Below are positions 8,033-16,619 of a DNA stretch of 62,858 nt, piece by piece; positions within the stretch are counted from its first letter, which is position 1; each line of letters starts with the position of its first letter. Under the pieces are notes generated by a model. That model was not told the DNA's origin. It saw only the letters and a list, made by a program, of their open reading frames with translations, and did not search any database. This DNA comes from CAYUVA01 sp964448115 [NCBI: uncultured bacterium]. Its GTDB lineage: Bacteria > CAYUVA01. Where the stretch lies: NCBI GenBank assembly GCA_964448115.1, contig CAYUVA010000022.1, positions 1 through 62,858 on the forward strand, given 5' to 3'. Position numbers and translations under genes: made by a program.

Positions 8033-8698
8033 TTAGCCTTCAAGTATATAGTCAACCAGCAAAAATGATAAGCCCGAAAATACCAGATCGAATCCAGCAA
8101 GTGCCTCAAGCCAGGCTATTGCATCGGTGCTATATCCATGAAGCACCGCCTGCCAGGCTTGAACCGAGGCGATCAAGGCTGGAATAGTGATCGGAAAAAG
8201 CAGAATAGGCAAAAGGCTATCCTTAAGTTGCGATGATGCAGAGACGGTAGAAAACAAGGTGCCAATTACAACGAAGGCAATTGTGCCCAGAAGCATTATT
8301 GGTAAGAACCACAGGTAGATAATCTTAAGCTCCATACGATATAAGATAACCGCCAATGGGAGACAGAGGATCTCGAATATCCCCATCAAAATACCATTGA
8401 TAATAACCTTCGATAATAGGACTTCCCTGGCACTCAAGGGGCTTAATAGAAGGGCATCCAAGCAATCAGAGGATAACTCCACAGAGAAAGTTCTCGCCAT
8501 GGCAAGCACCCCTGCAAATGAAAATGCTATCCAAAGGATGCCCGAGGAGATATCCAGTGGATTCACCTCGGCAGGATCGATTGCAAAACTGAACAGGATC
8601 AGCACCAAAAGCGCAAATACAGCGGCGGCGTAGAAGAACTCACGACTGCGGGCATATAGCTTTAAGTCCTTGATGACCAAAGCGTAAATGCGACTCAA
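8033..8698 (-). CDS. ccmB: CcmB-like ABC exporter permease
   Basis: 221 residues, six predicted transmembrane helices. The N-terminus (IYALVIKDLKLYARSREFF) and the MARTFSVELSSDCLDALLLSPLS stretch match the CcmB heme-exporter-like permease family, where ExxxxxLexLllsP is a conserved cytoplasmic loop. It overlaps the ATPase stop by four bases (ATGA), so it is translationally coupled to it. In cytochrome c maturation CcmAB acts with CcmC-H, none of which is here; the neighbours are O-antigen-type genes. The exported substrate may therefore be something other than a heme-pathway molecule. The family call is firm, the role uncertain. Confidence 0.75.
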   Translation of the reverse strand: MSRIYALVIKDLKLYARSREFFYAAAVFALLVLILFSFAIDPAEVNPLDISSGILWIAFSFAGVLAMARTFSVELSSDCLDALLLSPLSAREVLLSKVIINGILMGIFEILCLPLAVILYRMELKIIYLWFLPIMLLGTIAFVVIGTLFSTVSASSQLKDSLLPILLFPITIPALIASVQAWQAVLHGYSTDAIAWLEALAGFDLVFSGLSFLLVDYILEG

Positions 8699-9390
8699 TA
8701 CCCACCTCCAGTCAATTCGATGTAGCGCTTTTCAAACTCCTCGTCATTATCGTCTTCTGTTGTCTCATCCTGGATTATCTTGCCATTATTCAGCACCAGG
8801 ACTCTATTGGCAAAAGCATATCCAAGCCTCGGTTGGTGGGTAGTGAAGATGATGGTTCGCTGTGGCTTTGCATTTAAAATATACTGGGATACTAGTTGCA
8901 GGCTCATCGCATCCAGGTTGGCAAATGGCTCATCGAGCAGCAGGTACTCAGGATCATTGATCAGGCTCCGGGCGAGCGCCAGCCGCCTTTTCGTACCTTG
9001 AGAAAGATACTTAACCGGCTCCTTGGCAAACCATGATAAACTGAAGTCCTCAAAAAGCTGTCCTATTACCTGTCTCGGCTTTGATATGCCATAAAGTCGG
9101 GCATAAAAAAGCAGGTTCTCATACGGGGTAAGCTCCTGGTAGCATAGAGTCTCATGGCTGCAATAACCGATTCTAGCTCTAGCCTGGCTGGCAGTAAGAT
9201 TATCTTTACCATAGGTTACACTTCCACAGTCAGGTGAAATAAGCCCTGCCAGTATGCGAAGCAATGTACTCTTGCCGGTGGCATTGGGTCCCAGCAAGGC
9301 AATCCTCTGTTTGGCTTCAACAAACAGGCTTATATCCTCAAGTACCCGATTGACCCCAAAGCGCTTGCTTATGCCCTCCAGTCGAATCAT
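8695..9390 (-). CDS. ccmA: CcmA-like ABC transporter ATPase
   Basis: 231 residues, one nucleotide-binding domain. Walker A is GPNATGKST (34-42; Ala-Thr replaces the usual Gly-Ala), the Q-loop region is GYCSHETLCYQELT, the signature is LSQGTKRRLALARSL in place of LSGGQ, Walker B is YLLLDEP, and the switch His lies in TTHQP. The SQGxxxR signature variant is typical of CcmA. It energises the CcmB-like permease encoded next. Its ATG overlaps the stop of a 35-aa membrane peptide (ATGA overlap), and the gene ends overlapping ccmB by four bases. The acidic tail (DDNDEEFEKRYIELTGG) is usual for such ATPases. Confidence 0.85.
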   Translation of the reverse strand: MIRLEGISKRFGVNRVLEDISLFVEAKQRIALLGPNATGKSTLLRILAGLISPDCGSVTYGKDNLTASQARARIGYCSHETLCYQELTPYENLLFYARLYGISKPRQVIGQLFEDFSLSWFAKEPVKYLSQGTKRRLALARSLINDPEYLLLDEPFANLDAMSLQLVSQYILNAKPQRTIIFTTHQPRLGYAFANRVLVLNNGKIIQDETTEDDNDEEFEKRYIELTGGGY

Positions 9391-9494
9391 GCATCATCCT
9401 TTCCGTTCTTTTCATTTAGCTGTTTAATTATTGGAAATCCAAGATAAAAAACGACCGCCATCACGATCGCAAATATAACAATCTTCTCCAGCAT
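9387..9494 (-). CDS. 35-residue CcmD-like single-pass membrane peptide
   Basis: A short ORF sits between the ligase-like gene and the ATPase. It translates as one hydrophobic helix (IVIFAIVMAVVFYLGFPII) followed by a charged tail (KQLNEKNGKDDA). Its ATG (9492-9494) overlaps the upstream stop as TAATG and its TGA overlaps the CcmA start as ATGA, so it is sandwiched by translational coupling on both sides, which argues strongly that it is translated. Size, topology and position next to CcmA/CcmB recall CcmD, the small Ccm adaptor. Primary sequence of such peptides is too short to prove homology. Confidence 0.65.
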   Translation of the reverse strand: MLEKIVIFAIVMAVVFYLGFPIIKQLNEKNGKDDA

Positions 9495-10810
9495 TAAACG
9501 CTCCTTGCTTGATTCGTTGAACAAGAGCTATCTATAAGCTCATTGCAGGTACTAATAGCAGAAAACAGGACAATAATGAACAACATAAACGGGAAATGAA
9601 GCAGGTTGCTCACCAGGGCAAGCACAAAAGCACAGACAAGTCCACCATTAGCGCCGATTACCAAGATGTTCGATTCTGCATCGCCTTTTCTTGACCGGAC
9701 ATGATGCATTCTTTTTAGTATCGAGGTTATAATCCAAAGCATCAGGAACCCGCCACATAATCCAAGCTCGGCGAACACCTGCAGGAATTCATTATATGCA
9801 TAAACCCTCTCATCTCTCGACCTGGCAGTCTCCATGATCGCCTTTTTATTGTCATCGCTAATACTATAAAGCAGACGATTGAATTCTGTGTTATACGCGC
9901 CCAATCCAGCGCCGAATATCAGGTTTTCCTTGAACAAAACAATTGCGTAGCTCGAGTAAATATCGCGATGAAGCCTGCCGGTCGATGGTTTCATGAACAA
10001 AGCTGCCTTCTTGCCGATAGATGGATATACGATCATGAAAGGGAGGATAACAAGGATGGTGCCGCTAGCCATAGAGGCTAGAACCCCCCAATGTTCTCTT
10101 AGGATAGGTTTGGTATATTTAACCAGCATCCAGGTTACATAGATAATGGACACAAACACAGCCACATAAGCCCCTCGTGTATGGGTACAAAGTATTGCTA
10201 TCAAGCCAAGTAAGAAAGACAGCGCACATAACATGCGCACAAATCCCCATTTACCATGAACTGTCAAGACCAAAGCGGTAGGTAAAAATAGTGCCAGGTA
10301 ATATGCAAGATGATTAGGCTCGCAGAAGAAAGCAGAGGAAGACCAGCCACCTGGATAAAATGAAAAACGAGGCATGAAAAATGGATCTCGACCCTGAAAC
10401 TGGATAAAAGCATAGATGCTCGAAACAATAACCGGAAAAAGAGAAATGCTAAGAATCAATTCTATAACCTTCGATGAGCGCAAGAATGTGTAACCGGCAA
10501 AATAAGTCCCCAATAGCAATATCGGTGCAGCGATGCTGGCAGTGCTAGATACCCTCGGATTCGCCAGTTGATGCAGGTAAATGTATATCACCAGTAAAAT
10601 AGCCGGCATCCCAACCAGTAGGCAGGATCTGGCCAGGAGAGTCTCGGAGGATCCCAATAACCAAAAGATATTAATTAGAAAACACCCCAAGAGCACAAAG
10701 TACATCCGACTAGGCTCGCTTGCATCATCGAGATTCCCGGAATATACAAAGGGTGCAACTATCAAAATAGCAGCAATCATAAATACATTTGCTTTCGCTT
10801 TCAGAAACAT
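9494..10810 (-). CDS. O-antigen ligase/polymerase-like membrane protein (Wzy_C/WaaL family)
   Basis: About 438 residues with roughly twelve transmembrane helices. The family joins or polymerises undecaprenyl-linked glycans in the periplasm. Visible motifs: FCEPNHLAYYLALFLP (loop before the core), CTHTRGAYVAVFVS (conserved Arg) and the large periplasmic loop ending DERVYAYNEFLQVFAELGLCGG, the family's NxxLxxxxExGxxG-type motif in which the usual His is replaced by Tyr/Asn context. I choose the ATG at 10808-10810 (MFLKAKANVF), directly after the upstream TGA with GAGAGAGGA as ribosome site. The longer frame to 10888 would overlap the preceding gene by 77 bases. It couples by TAATG to the 35-aa peptide. 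Confidence 0.8.
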   Translation of the reverse strand: MFLKAKANVFMIAAILIVAPFVYSGNLDDASEPSRMYFVLLGCFLINIFWLLGSSETLLARSCLLVGMPAILLVIYIYLHQLANPRVSSTASIAAPILLLGTYFAGYTFLRSSKVIELILSISLFPVIVSSIYAFIQFQGRDPFFMPRFSFYPGGWSSSAFFCEPNHLAYYLALFLPTALVLTVHGKWGFVRMLCALSFLLGLIAILCTHTRGAYVAVFVSIIYVTWMLVKYTKPILREHWGVLASMASGTILVILPFMIVYPSIGKKAALFMKPSTGRLHRDIYSSYAIVLFKENLIFGAGLGAYNTEFNRLLYSISDDNKKAIMETARSRDERVYAYNEFLQVFAELGLCGGFLMLWIITSILKRMHHVRSRKGDAESNILVIGANGGLVCAFVLALVSNLLHFPFMLFIIVLFSAISTCNELIDSSCSTNQARSV

Positions 10811-10811
10811 C

Positions 10812-11600
10812 TCATCCTCTCTCACCGAGACCAGCTTGCTCCAGAAGTCTTTGACCCTTTTTCGTAAGGATATATGTTCTGAGATCATCGGTTGGCTTGA
10901 GCCATTTCTTCTCTAAAAGCTCTAGTGAGATCAGGGTTTTAAGCACTTTTTGCAAATTTTTCTTTCCCTTTAGACTGGCAAGAACAGCCATCTCGGCTTC
11001 ATCGATGCCATCAGAAGCCATAATCATGGTCTGTGCAGCTAATGGTACCTCCCCGCTGCCTAGAATATTATGGGTGAAAAATATCTCCATGAATATGGCA
11101 TTCAGAAGCTCGAATAATGTAACAAAGAGGTCTCTGAATAATCCATCGCTCTTAACCCCATCGACCGCAGCGAAGCTTTGCTTTTTTGGTTTACTGGTGC
11201 TGGAAAACTTATAATATTGGGCATAAAACCTAAGCAAACCAATAAATAAAAAAAATATGATGGTGTAAATTAACCAGAAAATATAGGGATTGAACTCTTC
11301 GGAACTAATATAGATTGTTTGTCCATCCAGTTCAGCCTGGGCGAGCAGGATGGGGATGAAAGCCATAAGGAACACTCCAAGTACCAGATAGACAGCAATT
11401 ATGATAACCATACCGGTCAGTGCGAAAACCCTTTTTTCCTTGCGTCTTGCATCCATCATAGCCCCCAGATAACCTGACAGGCTGCGGATTTTATCAGGGG
11501 AGGACAATCGCTTTGCCTTGTCGATACGCTTTACTACTGCATGCTTATCTGCCGGGCTTGAATGCTTGCCGACTACTTTTCTTACAAAAGGTCTTGACAT
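10812..11600 (-). CDS. Two-helix membrane protein with cytoplasmic winged-helix-like C-terminus
   Basis: 262 residues, family not recognised. A basic N-terminal segment (1-57) is followed by two transmembrane helices (about 58-85 and 106-126) and a C-terminal region from about 195. The latter looks like a winged-helix domain: MAVLASLKGKKNLQKVLKTL, then LELLEKKWLKPTDD and LRTYILTKKGQRLLE have the helix-turn-helix plus wing pattern seen in PadR/MarR-like modules. It may sense or regulate glycan synthesis, or simply be a structural adaptor. It lies 28 bases after nagZ and ends one base before the ligase-like start, so it belongs to the operon. Confidence 0.6.
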   Translation of the reverse strand: MSRPFVRKVVGKHSSPADKHAVVKRIDKAKRLSSPDKIRSLSGYLGAMMDARRKEKRVFALTGMVIIIAVYLVLGVFLMAFIPILLAQAELDGQTIYISSEEFNPYIFWLIYTIIFFLFIGLLRFYAQYYKFSSTSKPKKQSFAAVDGVKSDGLFRDLFVTLFELLNAIFMEIFFTHNILGSGEVPLAAQTMIMASDGIDEAEMAVLASLKGKKNLQKVLKTLISLELLEKKWLKPTDDLRTYILTKKGQRLLEQAGLGERG

Positions 11601-11628
11601 AATAGCTTATCAACCGCGCTTGCCAGGT

Positions 11629-13200
11629 TCATATTTTTACCGGCAGGATGCCTTCCATTTTTAGCTCGCCACATAAAGCCTCGATCATGTAAGACTGATA
11701 ACGCCGGTTGAAAGTATAACAAGCCACAGCGGTTGGGATGGTCAGGTATTGACTGATGTCATAAGGTTCGCCGGCAGAGATGAGGATCGTATCTGGTATT
11801 CTCAAGGCAATCTCTTCGAGTAGTTCATGCTCAGGTTGATACAGATGGCTGTTGACTGAAACTATGATGCATAGAGATCCTTCTATATAATGTTGACTGA
11901 ATTGCTCCCAAGAAAAGGGTATTTCCTTGCCATACAATATTATTTCTACTTGGGAACACCTTGATGCGAGCGCCTGCACGAACGGGCTTCCCAGGCGAGC
12001 CAGCTCTCCGGTTGCATAAAGCCTTTCCGGCAGCAGAATGATCACCTTATCGAGTTGAGCCGGCTCTAGTGGAAGATGTTGGCGAACATTTTTTACGCCG
12101 GTCAGGAACTTGCTTACCAACTCCTTGAAGTTATGCTCATAGGGAGACGACATCTGTAGTCTATTGTTGCGGGCTGCTCGCTCAAGCAGCTCATCCTTCA
12201 GCCTGCATATCAGCCTGTAGGAGTCCTCTACCTTATCAGCGAATCCCTCATCTTCAAGGTAAAGCTTGCAGAGATGCTCGATCGCTGGTGCCTGTTGCTG
12301 GGGGTGATGACAGATAAGCAGCATATTTACTCCAGCCTCGACTGCCAGGGCGGCTGCCTCAGCGATGCTCCATCTTTTTGAAATGGCTCCCATTGACAGA
12401 TCATCCGATATAACTACCTTGCGGAAGCCAAGCTGGTCCCTGAGCATATCGGTTACAAGACGCTTGGAGAGCGTAGTAGGCAGGGGCTTTGGTTCGATAT
12501 TGTTATACCAGCAATGGTTGGTCATTATTAGATCTACCGAGTTTTCAATCGCCTCGCTGAAGGGAATGCATTCGTGGCGCAACAGATCGTCCATGCTAAG
12601 CTTGGCTTTCGCCAGGTCGAGATGGGTGTCTATGTCCGCCTCGCCGAGTCCAGGGAAGTGCTTTGCACAAGCAGCAATCCCCGCCTCGTGGTGTCCTCGG
12701 ATGAACAGCTTTCCCATATCGGCGGTTAATAGTTGGCTATCTGAGTAAACCCTGGTCGTAAGGTGCGGATTGCCCCCTATTCTGCCCAGATCAAGCACCG
12801 GCGCCAAGTTGATATTGATACCAAGTTCTCTTAACCGTGAAGCCAACATAAGACTCCAGCGATAATTCAAGTCAAAATCTCTGGCGGCTCCAAAAGCCAT
12901 GGCTGGAGGGAGATCGAAAACTCCGCCGTTTAACCGCGAGACCTCACCCCCCTCCTGATCGACGGCGATGAGAAGAGGTCGGGGATTCCCCGCTTCCTGA
13001 TTAAGCTGCTGCATCTGGTCGCACAGTTCTTTTATCTGAGCGTGATCTGAAATATTTCGTTTGAAAAGGATGATGCCGCCTATATGATATTCTCGGATAA
13101 GCCTTGTGGTCGCCGAATCCAGTTCAGCACCTGGAAAACCAACCATGAAGAGCTGTCCAACCCTTTTTCTCACCTTGTATATATCGCTGTTTTTTTTCAT
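11629..13200 (-). CDS. nagZ: Beta-N-acetylhexosaminidase, GH3 (NagZ-like, long form)
   Basis: 523 residues; family members cleave terminal beta-N-acetylglucosamine, classically from peptidoglycan muropeptides. The TIM barrel covers about 1-345. Key signatures are AVDQEGGEVSRL (79-90), the His-Asp loop KHFPGLGEADIDTH (180-193) and VISDDLSMGAI (263-273) with the catalytic Asp. The barrel alone is about 340 residues in E. coli NagZ; the extra ~175 residues form a C-terminal domain like that of longer GH3 enzymes. No signal peptide is evident, so it is predicted cytoplasmic. It sits inside the polysaccharide operon, so the substrate may be a surface glycan rather than murein. Confidence 0.85.
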   Translation of the reverse strand: MKKNSDIYKVRKRVGQLFMVGFPGAELDSATTRLIREYHIGGIILFKRNISDHAQIKELCDQMQQLNQEAGNPRPLLIAVDQEGGEVSRLNGGVFDLPPAMAFGAARDFDLNYRWSLMLASRLRELGININLAPVLDLGRIGGNPHLTTRVYSDSQLLTADMGKLFIRGHHEAGIAACAKHFPGLGEADIDTHLDLAKAKLSMDDLLRHECIPFSEAIENSVDLIMTNHCWYNNIEPKPLPTTLSKRLVTDMLRDQLGFRKVVISDDLSMGAISKRWSIAEAAALAVEAGVNMLLICHHPQQQAPAIEHLCKLYLEDEGFADKVEDSYRLICRLKDELLERAARNNRLQMSSPYEHNFKELVSKFLTGVKNVRQHLPLEPAQLDKVIILLPERLYATGELARLGSPFVQALASRCSQVEIILYGKEIPFSWEQFSQHYIEGSLCIIVSVNSHLYQPEHELLEEIALRIPDTILISAGEPYDISQYLTIPTAVACYTFNRRYQSYMIEALCGELKMEGILPVKI

Positions 13201-13222
13201 TGATTATCTTTTCCTTAACCTG

Positions 13223-15022
13223 CTACTTACAGTTCTGATAGATCTCGTGAAGCAAATTGATATTGAGATTACCTGGACTTCCATCTCCCATACCTAGATC
13301 CCACCAGTTGTCCCTGCGATGCACCAAGACAAGACAGTGAGGCTCCTGAAAGATTACATATACATCGGTGTAATATTCATAAAGTATTTGGTTATCTGAT
13401 AATCTTTCATGATAAATCATCAGATCGTCTTCTCCCCAAGCTACCAGGCTTTGATTATCATCTGCGTGCTGCTTATAGGGGATAGAAACTAGATCCTTGT
13501 CCATGTAGTAGAGCAGCGGATCTCGACTGCGACACGCGGTCCATTTTAGTAGATTCTTGTCCATGAAATGAAGGCGCTCAAGCGGCAATACCCTATCAGA
13601 AAGCGCTGTTAGCCATGAATATATCTTGTCAGGATTCTCTCCAACCGTAAAATAGCGAGCCTTCAAGATCACCGTAACATGCTGTTGTGGCTCCAATGAT
13701 GGGACGATGTTGTACAAGACACCCTCCAATAATAGCTTCCAGCTTTTACATATCTCAAGATGCTTTTGTTTCAAATCCTCTATCTCGCTAATATTGATAT
13801 AAAGTATCAGGATCAAAAGAGCCAATAATACAAAGACAAGCCACCTGTTTATCTTGAAACCATGCAGCCATCCAGAGATAACAGATGAAATAATACTCAA
13901 GAGAAAAGCCCAAGAGATAAGAATCGGGTACAAAACATGACCCGATATGACATCCAAGGGAAAGAAGCCTACTATCGGTACTGACATGGTGATCAAAATG
14001 AATACTCCCCATAAGATCATTCTTGGCTTTAGCAAGGCAACCCTTACTTTGGTTTTGCCGCTGGTATAGGAATTGGACTCAGCATCTAAATCCCTTCCAT
14101 GCAGCATTTTTATCAATCGCTTTAAGGTCAAAAATAACACGAAACCGCCCATTATGGCTGGAAAAGCAACAAAAGGACTGATATCTCCAATGCGGCGGAT
14201 AAGCTGAATGAGGTGATTGTAAAGCATATTTACCGGGAAAAAAGCTCTGAATGACTCATTCACGGCGCTAAGCGGAAGGGAGATAATGTCCAGCAACTTA
14301 TTGTTTGCCAATATTGAAAAAAGATCTCCACGCCTGAAATCGCCGATGCCGACGAGCAACATAACAGCCCAGGCTGCCGATGGGATTAGAGCATTCAAGA
14401 ATAGCATTAACCTTTTATCCTTTAGCAAATCCCAGAAGATAAACAGCATGGAAAGAACAATTAAAGGCATGATCAGCGCTATCTCCTTGGATGCAAAGGA
14501 ACAAAACACAAGGATGTTTATGCGCCAGAAACGGCGTTTAAATTCGCTTCTGGTTTCACTAAAAAGGTAGCCTGCCAAAAGGAAGATCGCCCACCAGCAA
14601 AACAACATTGCTAACAGTCCATAATAGGTTGCCAGGTAAGCAACAGCCTCCAGGCTGAGATAGAATGTTGAATAGAGGAGCACAAAATAAAACGATAAAA
14701 AGGAGCTAACGCCAATTCTTCTACATAACAAAAATAGTACAAGACAACATGCCAAATGTAAGGCAAAGGATAAGATATGAAAATAAACAACCTTGTCTTT
14801 TACTATCATAAAAAGAGTGGTGGAAATGATGTGTGCCAAGGGCGCTATCTTATAAAAGGGACCTGTTATCCAGACAATATCATCATCCCTGAAATATGCT
14901 TTCATGCAGGGTAAATAAATATAGAAATTAGTGATCGCAATGATCATGTAATATGCTGCATCAACGATGAGCGAACGCGGATACCTGCGCAATAGTGTTC
15001 TTCCTTGAGCAATTTCATTCAT
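13223..15022 (-). CDS. Polytopic GT-C-like glycosyltransferase/membrane protein
   Basis: 599 residues. About ten to twelve transmembrane helices are followed by a soluble C-terminal domain of about 170 residues (from LKQKHLEICKSW). The first periplasmic loop has AYFRDDDIVWITGP, an acidic cluster where GT-C enzymes place their catalytic Asp. The arrangement resembles the 465-aa protein at 46064-47461 (same helix layout, a GCKESAL/ASKEIAL cytoplasmic motif and a soluble tail), so the two are probably distant paralogues. It overlaps the preceding lipoprotein gene by eight bases (ATGAATGA). Likely role: glycan transfer at the membrane; donor and acceptor are unknown. Confidence 0.65.
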   Translation of the reverse strand: MNEIAQGRTLLRRYPRSLIVDAAYYMIIAITNFYIYLPCMKAYFRDDDIVWITGPFYKIAPLAHIISTTLFMIVKDKVVYFHILSFALHLACCLVLFLLCRRIGVSSFLSFYFVLLYSTFYLSLEAVAYLATYYGLLAMLFCWWAIFLLAGYLFSETRSEFKRRFWRINILVFCSFASKEIALIMPLIVLSMLFIFWDLLKDKRLMLFLNALIPSAAWAVMLLVGIGDFRRGDLFSILANNKLLDIISLPLSAVNESFRAFFPVNMLYNHLIQLIRRIGDISPFVAFPAIMGGFVLFLTLKRLIKMLHGRDLDAESNSYTSGKTKVRVALLKPRMILWGVFILITMSVPIVGFFPLDVISGHVLYPILISWAFLLSIISSVISGWLHGFKINRWLVFVLLALLILILYINISEIEDLKQKHLEICKSWKLLLEGVLYNIVPSLEPQQHVTVILKARYFTVGENPDKIYSWLTALSDRVLPLERLHFMDKNLLKWTACRSRDPLLYYMDKDLVSIPYKQHADDNQSLVAWGEDDLMIYHERLSDNQILYEYYTDVYVIFQEPHCLVLVHRRDNWWDLGMGDGSPGNLNINLLHEIYQNCK

Positions 15023-16619
15023 AGATCTTCTCGATAATAATATTGTCCAGGAATATGCCCTGCGGGGTCATGTCATAAATTAGCACCCTGAATTCCATCA
15101 TCGAAGCACCATCATAATAAAAGGGAATGCAAAAATTGGTGTACTCTCCAGGGGCAGGGAAGCTGTTGCCATTGAAGCCAGCCTTGCCATAGCTCTTGGT
15201 GCCGATTGAATGATCTACATATCCATTATGTGAAAAGACATCCATAGTAGCGAGGCTTTTATCTAAGGTTAATGCAGGATCAATCCGTACCCTGAAGATA
15301 GCCTGGTATTTGCCAGGGTAAGGGAGTTCGAGGTAAGGACCGTAAGCCAGTGCGTGGACATTTGCCCATGCCTTGCCCTTTGGAGCCTTGGCATCCTCCA
15401 CCCACTCGCCCATAAGATGCTCGATCTCGTTAAAGTCCCATGTTCTTAATATCTCGCCGCTTTTTTGATCTGCAATCCGAAACTCAAGGAAACGGAAGTC
15501 CTTGAAACCATATACTAAAGTACATAAGGCAATGGAGTAAGTACCTGTTTCGTTTATTACTACTGGCATTTCGATAGGGCGATATCCATGACCTCCTAAA
15601 AGGTCGCCGGCTTTTATGTATCTGTTTATTGCATTGTTTTTTTTGCCATCTGGTTCAAGGGATAGCAGGGCGATGTTCAGATCAGGCGGTGCATTAGAGG
15701 TATATCTGACAACCGCACCCACCATGTAGGTTCCCTTGAGCAGCTTGAACAACTTGGTATAAGCCAGGGTGGCATCCGTTGCCCAGGCGAAACCATTTTG
15801 CGCTTCAGGATCGGGTACCCTTCTGCCAAGGTAATGATTGAGTTGATCCTCTTCCAAGACAATGCGCGGGGGATCTCCATAAAGGCTCAAGAACCTGTCG
15901 AGAACATCGGTGGCTGATAATGGGAGACCAAAGATCTCTATCTCATCAAAGATTATCTCTAATTCCTCGTCTTTTTTCATATTTCCATGATTAAGCTGTA
16001 GCTTATGAGGATACATATTATCTAGGCTTGCAATTGGAAAGGTAAACTGCAAATCATTTGCGCCGTGGCTGAGCTTGCTGTCATCGCCGTTTATGTACAA
16101 ATGCAGGAAGTCTTCAGGGGTGTTGGCAGATAGATCCCAGGTGACTAGTGCATGTATCCATCGACCAATCTGAATATAATAACGGGGAAGCATCGCATCC
16201 CAATGCGTGGAATCGAGAGTATTGTGCAGCCTGAATGCCACGCGAGTGGGATCTCTATACAACATAAGAAGATAGGGAGAATCCACAAATGCTAGTGATG
16301 CTATATAAAGTTCTCCATTACTGGGCATTCTATCCAGTTTGAACCACAGGGATATCGAGCCTTTGTGTAAAGAATTTTGTATCACCGAAAGATCGATGCT
16401 CGCCGGCTGACTTGATGATACGGACAATCCATTGCCAAGAATCCCCTCCACCAGTGTTATTTGTCGTATCGCATCGAGGTTATTAGGCTTATCGAAGTCG
16501 ATAAGGAAATCTGCTGTGGATTTTCGTTCAGGTTTTATTTTAGGGTCACAAGAAAATGTAAAAAATACAACCGATATCGACAGTAGAATGCAAAATCTAT
16601 AATAGCCCCAATAGCCCAT
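15015..16619 (-). CDS. LamG-like lipoprotein with two tandem beta-sandwich modules
   Basis: 534 residues, predicted lipoprotein: hydrophobic signal and lipobox FTFSC with Cys24. Residues about 38-255 have the concanavalin/LamG pattern (GSISLWFKLDRMPSNGEL, IGRWIHALVTWDLSA, LHLYINGDDS, EIIFDEIEIFGLPLSATDV). Two related segments follow, about 262-390 and 400-534: each begins with a GxWVxD/GRRVPDP phrase, then G-AWA-ALAY, and runs through alternating strands to a final FRVLIYD-like strand. I read these as duplicated carbohydrate-binding-type beta-sandwiches. The start overlaps the upstream stop (TGATG). It probably binds glycans at the cell surface. Confidence 0.7.
   Translation of the reverse strand: MGYWGYYRFCILLSISVVFFTFSCDPKIKPERKSTADFLIDFDKPNNLDAIRQITLVEGILGNGLSVSSSQPASIDLSVIQNSLHKGSISLWFKLDRMPSNGELYIASLAFVDSPYLLMLYRDPTRVAFRLHNTLDSTHWDAMLPRYYIQIGRWIHALVTWDLSANTPEDFLHLYINGDDSKLSHGANDLQFTFPIASLDNMYPHKLQLNHGNMKKDEELEIIFDEIEIFGLPLSATDVLDRFLSLYGDPPRIVLEEDQLNHYLGRRVPDPEAQNGFAWATDATLAYTKLFKLLKGTYMVGAVVRYTSNAPPDLNIALLSLEPDGKKNNAINRYIKAGDLLGGHGYRPIEMPVVINETGTYSIALCTLVYGFKDFRFLEFRIADQKSGEILRTWDFNEIEHLMGEWVEDAKAPKGKAWANVHALAYGPYLELPYPGKYQAIFRVRIDPALTLDKSLATMDVFSHNGYVDHSIGTKSYGKAGFNGNSFPAPGEYTNFCIPFYYDGASMMEFRVLIYDMTPQGIFLDNIIIEKIYE

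Noticed and set aside
8033-9390. A cytochrome c maturation operon
   Set aside because: Only CcmA- and CcmB-like genes are present; CcmC, E, F, G, H and any cytochrome are missing.
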